Positions 60,301 through 64,000 of a DNA stretch of 64,000 nt are shown here, piece by piece. Source of the stretch: Siphonodentalium dalli. Taxonomy: Eukaryota > Mollusca > Scaphopoda > Gadilida > Siphonodentaliidae. The notes beneath the pieces were generated by a model. That model saw nothing but the letters and a program-made list of their open reading frames with translations. It was not told where the DNA came from and did no database searches. Positions within the stretch are counted from its first letter, which is position 1. Each line of letters starts with the position of its first letter. The translations under genes were made by a program, and so were the position numbers. The stretch lies in NCBI GenBank assembly GCA_032622095.1, contig CP136064.1:135045129-135109128 (forward strand). The letters run 5' to 3'.

Positions 60301-63300
60301 GTAAAATTCTTCTATATCTGCCCCTATTTGAATCAAATGTTAATCCCAATCTGCGAAATCCATTGATCTGGTAATTTAGAAGTTGAAGTGAATTCCTTTT
60401 CCTCAAAATTTGTTACAAATTTTAAAATAGCATCACTGATAATTATTCTTGAAATTATCAGCATACTAGATATAAAAACACCTAATAATAGCATAGATAA
60501 AAATAGTTAATTGCCTGCATGTCCTGCATATGCATAATATTGTAACAACTGCCACATGTACAACAGCATAGAACAAACAGCACGTGGGAATTAATCTCAT
60601 TTAAATTGAAATGAATGACATGACATTGTCCAGAGCAGTTTCTGTGATCTGATCATACATGTATCTGACCCGTTTGGTAAATCAAATGTCATGTGTAAAT
60701 ATCAATCTTCATGGGCATTGGGTCGATGGGGGTGTAGAGATGGCTTAAAGAATGCCATTGGGAATGTGAAAGAACAAAGTATAAACAGGGGTGCTTTATC
60801 CTTCAATTGGCAAGGGTATTATTGAATATTTCTGTCCATTCGCCATTTTTCTCCCAGACCCCTGGACCAAATTCAACCAAATTTGGTGAGGTGCCTCGAT
60901 GTACCCCAGCAGATTTTTTAACGTTGTTAGTTTTTAAAAATGTTAATTAAATTTTTTTTTTGATATTTAAACAAAATTTCAAAACCATCGATAATTGTTC
61001 AAAATAAACACCGGACAACTTTTCCTGGACACTAAATTCCAAAAAATGATAATAGAAGGGCCGTAACTCTGGTAAAAATCTACGCAATGTATTGTTTCAA
61101 TCCTCAGTTTTTTTGCAATTCACAGCGTCATCCTTCCAGAATAGGCTGCAGAGTGAATTGTTGCATGAATTAAAATGTGACTCCAACAGGAAGGTCGACA
61201 TGCATTGCCAGAAAACACGAAAAACAATGGCCCTTCATGTACATGTGCATAGCTCCTCCCCGCTGCTCTGCCACTGGTTCTTGAACAATCTGGTCACAAC
61301 ATCAAACCACAATAATTTTCAATTATTATACTTCCATATTTTAATATGGAAGTATATTGTTATTAAAAAAAATTTGTTTTCATTATTATTTATTATTCTT
61401 AGCAATTTTATAACGCTTAAATCCCAGAAAGTATTAGAGATAGAGTGCTGGAATTTTTTATGTTTATAGCCCTATGATAGTTGTAGGTACTCGGCCTGTA
61501 TAGGATTTTGTCCTAACATGCTTTGCAGAGTTACTCCCTTTATGCGTAAAAATGGGGATGCAGTATCTCGAAAAGTCTGAATTTGGACCATATCTACATC
61601 TCATGATGTCCTATTGGACCCATACGTAAAAATGTATGTCCGCGCTTTTTCTTCAGAGTTGTCACCCATGGTTAGCGAAACTCGAATTATTTCAGATCCA
61701 GCGTCCGCCTATATGGTGCAAGTTATCCAGAATTTAGATCTTCTATGCCGTTAATAATTAGCAAATTTCTTCAAAAAAAAGTTTTGAACAGGGACTTATA
61801 TTTTGGGTTTTGGTAGGGGGCAAAATTTTCGTAATTTTTTTGCGCGATGATATCAACCATGTACTAATGATCCTCTGAAAGAATTTTGTAAATCGGTTGA
61901 GAAATGTCCAAGTTACAGACCATCGAAAATTCTATTCATACATTGATTGACGACGCACATGAACTGGATTTGGTTTATGTGAGCATGATATCCATAGAGA
62001 GAAGACAAATTGGTGCAATTTTGACCAAGATCGAACTGCCTATGTCAAAAATTACACCAATGACCACTGGTGATATATTTCAACATCCATTCTTTTTGTT
62101 GATATTTGAAAATTAACGAAACGTGGTGTCAGCCGTATAATGTAATAACACTACTCCGTATGGACCACATTTTCATAACGCACAATTCGCCTTATGCGCG
62201 GACTTTTGCTTGCAGTTCTCAATTCAATTGAAACTATTTTATATCCATTCACGTAACCGTATAAAACCATGTTAATATATTATATTTTTAAATTGAATGA
62301 ATGGGAGTCAGCGTTTCCCGTTGGGCTACAGGTCGTACCTTTGGTCGGATCATTATGAAATTTGTCATGGGCGTTGAATTGACATGGAGATGGGAACGAG
62401 TCAACCTTGCCGCCCCTAAGTCGCTCATTTTGGTATCATAATTTCGGAACGTAACTATCTGCGGTTTGGTATTGGTTTACCATCTGCCATATAGCATACG
62501 TTTGTAGAATTCAGATCTGACCATTTAAAAACTGTCTCTTTATCATCTGTATGTGTCACGAGTGAAAATTTATGACTTTATTGTTCGATTGTTAAGATCG
62601 CCGATCATTTACTTCGCATTTGTTGGCCTACACGTAATGTAAAGTGTTAAAACTTATAATGAGCCGACAAACGTCATCACACGTTCGTCAGCTAATCGTA
62701 AAATATACACAAATATGTGGTAAAGTGAAGTCTAATTCACCACCTTCGTATGTTCAAGAATATGAATCACACCAAAATAAAGCGAATTGTACATGGATAG
62801 GTATAAGCTACCACATATATATCATTCCCAAAAATGCTACCATATCATTACAATCTGTTGGTTATTATAAAACACCTCTAAGTGTTCGGAAAATCGCGAT
62901 ATAGGCAAGCAAGTAAAGAGAGTTTAAAATCATCATACGCTATTTCGCTATTGCGAAATGGGTGATCATTCAAAGTAACATAATTACATTGAACGACATA
63001 TATAATTATGTTTGTATGTGAATAACGATTGTTAACTTGATATATGAGCATGTCTGTGAAGACTTGTAATAACATATTGATGGTAAGATACGCGCATTCA
63101 TATCCATATATTCACAAGAATATCCGTGTATGTTCCAAGCTCGAGTTGCTATATTTGTTTATGGTCTCACTACCGTTTCAACACATGATATTTATGTGCA
63201 CAGAAAAGGAATCATTAACCGGGGAAGCAACACACTGAACTGTATATAGATGTACGCGAATCATGTTACGTTCTCAAACCATGCAGTTATCCCAAACCGC

Positions 63301-64000
63301 GCTCTTTAAAATAGAATTGGCTGCGCCATGGCTGGCCTACTTTTAATGGTACAGTGTGCTTCGCACCTGTCCGACTAAGTCACTTTGAACCCAAAATTCA
63401 TACAGAATTCTTACAAGCTATGGAAAGGTTCGCGACCTTGGACAGTCAGTACAATCGGTATAAACATTTGTAATTGCATATCGTACCTTGACAGCATTAC
63501 CTGTTTATCCTCTATGAATGTTTCTGAATTATATCTAATGCTTGATTCCTGATACACATATATAGTGACATTTCGGTGATCTTTCTAGAACGTTCGCGTG
63601 TATAATAGAACTTCAAATAAAATATATTCGCATTTGTCCCATTCTGGTGATTTGGGCTCGTTTTTAATATATTACTAAATTTATAATAAGACGTAAGCAA
63701 GACATGTGTTATCAGTTGTGTGAGTGATTTCCATTCGCGCATAATTATTTTATCGATAAATATATCCGCTGCACGTAGAAATAACCGTCTTTGATATTAC
63801 TGGCCGTTGAAATCACGGACCCGACAAACTGATAAACCAGCACTTGGCAAATTACAGATTGAGAATATACCATCCAATTGCAGTTATAATTTTTAACATC
63901 TCAAATCTTTTATTTGGAATATAGGTACAATTTTAAGAGATAGACACATGCGTGTATAGGGAACCCGCGCATGTTCTTTATTCCCATTGTCAATTAAATA
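60301..64000. other. Intron or intergenic DNA, no nameable gene
   Basis: AT-rich. It contains a GGGCCGTAACTCTGG phrase (about 61060) like the three-monomer repeat at 38 kb. A perfect hairpin lies at 61328-61355, with ATACTTCCATATT arms and a 2-base loop. Several short frames (61092-61469, 61904-62116, 62644-62904) were read and match nothing I know. Confidence 0.5.

Overview
The window is eukaryotic and almost entirely repetitive. AT-rich DNA, long non-coding tracts, tRNA-like SINE sequence, TTAA-flanked DNA transposons, a tyrosine-recombinase retrotransposon and one spliced exon of gasdermin type point to a marine invertebrate. A mollusc, probably a bivalve, fits best; this is inferred from repeat style and not from a diagnostic gene. 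No operon-like or bacterial features were seen, and most short reading frames are chance frames inside repeats.

Layout. 1-12235: tandem array of about 15 units of an ~830 bp satellite, each combining a ~31 bp minisatellite with a foldback (inverted-repeat) module. 12236-12560: the same minisatellite, decayed, outside the array. 12771-19809: host DNA with no gene I can name. 19811-31155: a short inverted-repeat DNA element split by a 10.9 kb Ngaro-type retrotransposon (19931-30853, minus strand). The retrotransposon keeps the split direct repeats of its class, and its interior (RT/RNase H, tyrosine recombinase, SGNH hydrolase) is duplicated in tandem (4.03 kb, over 99% identical by eye). Only one full gag is present.

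31572-56083: a 469 bp TTAA element and a SINE-like sequence, then a ~9-10 kb segmental tandem duplication: copy 1 32917-41848, copy 2 45611-55591, copy 3 broken off at 56083. The copies differ by insertions, so the window carries its own filled/empty site pairs: a 469 bp TTAA element only in copy 1, a 1122 bp TTAA element only in copy 2, a 310 bp templated patch only in copy 2, and a 3.75 kb insertion with 12 bp target duplication between copies 1 and 2. That insertion contains the 3' end of a Gypsy-type LTR retrotransposon.

56164-56389 (minus) is the only host coding sequence I can support: an internal exon resembling the gasdermin/pejvakin N-terminal domain, with its 5' splice site about 80 bp from the broken end of the 10 kb array. 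The rest, to 64000, is intron-like or intergenic DNA with a 236 bp TTAA hairpin element, a ~390 bp tandem duplication, and degenerate ~155 bp repeats.

The retrotransposon proteins would act together: Gag packages the RNA, RT/RNase H copies it, and the tyrosine recombinase integrates a circular DNA. In this locus the recombinase frame is broken in both copies, so the element looks unable to move on its own proteins. All comparisons were made by eye; percent identities are approximate.
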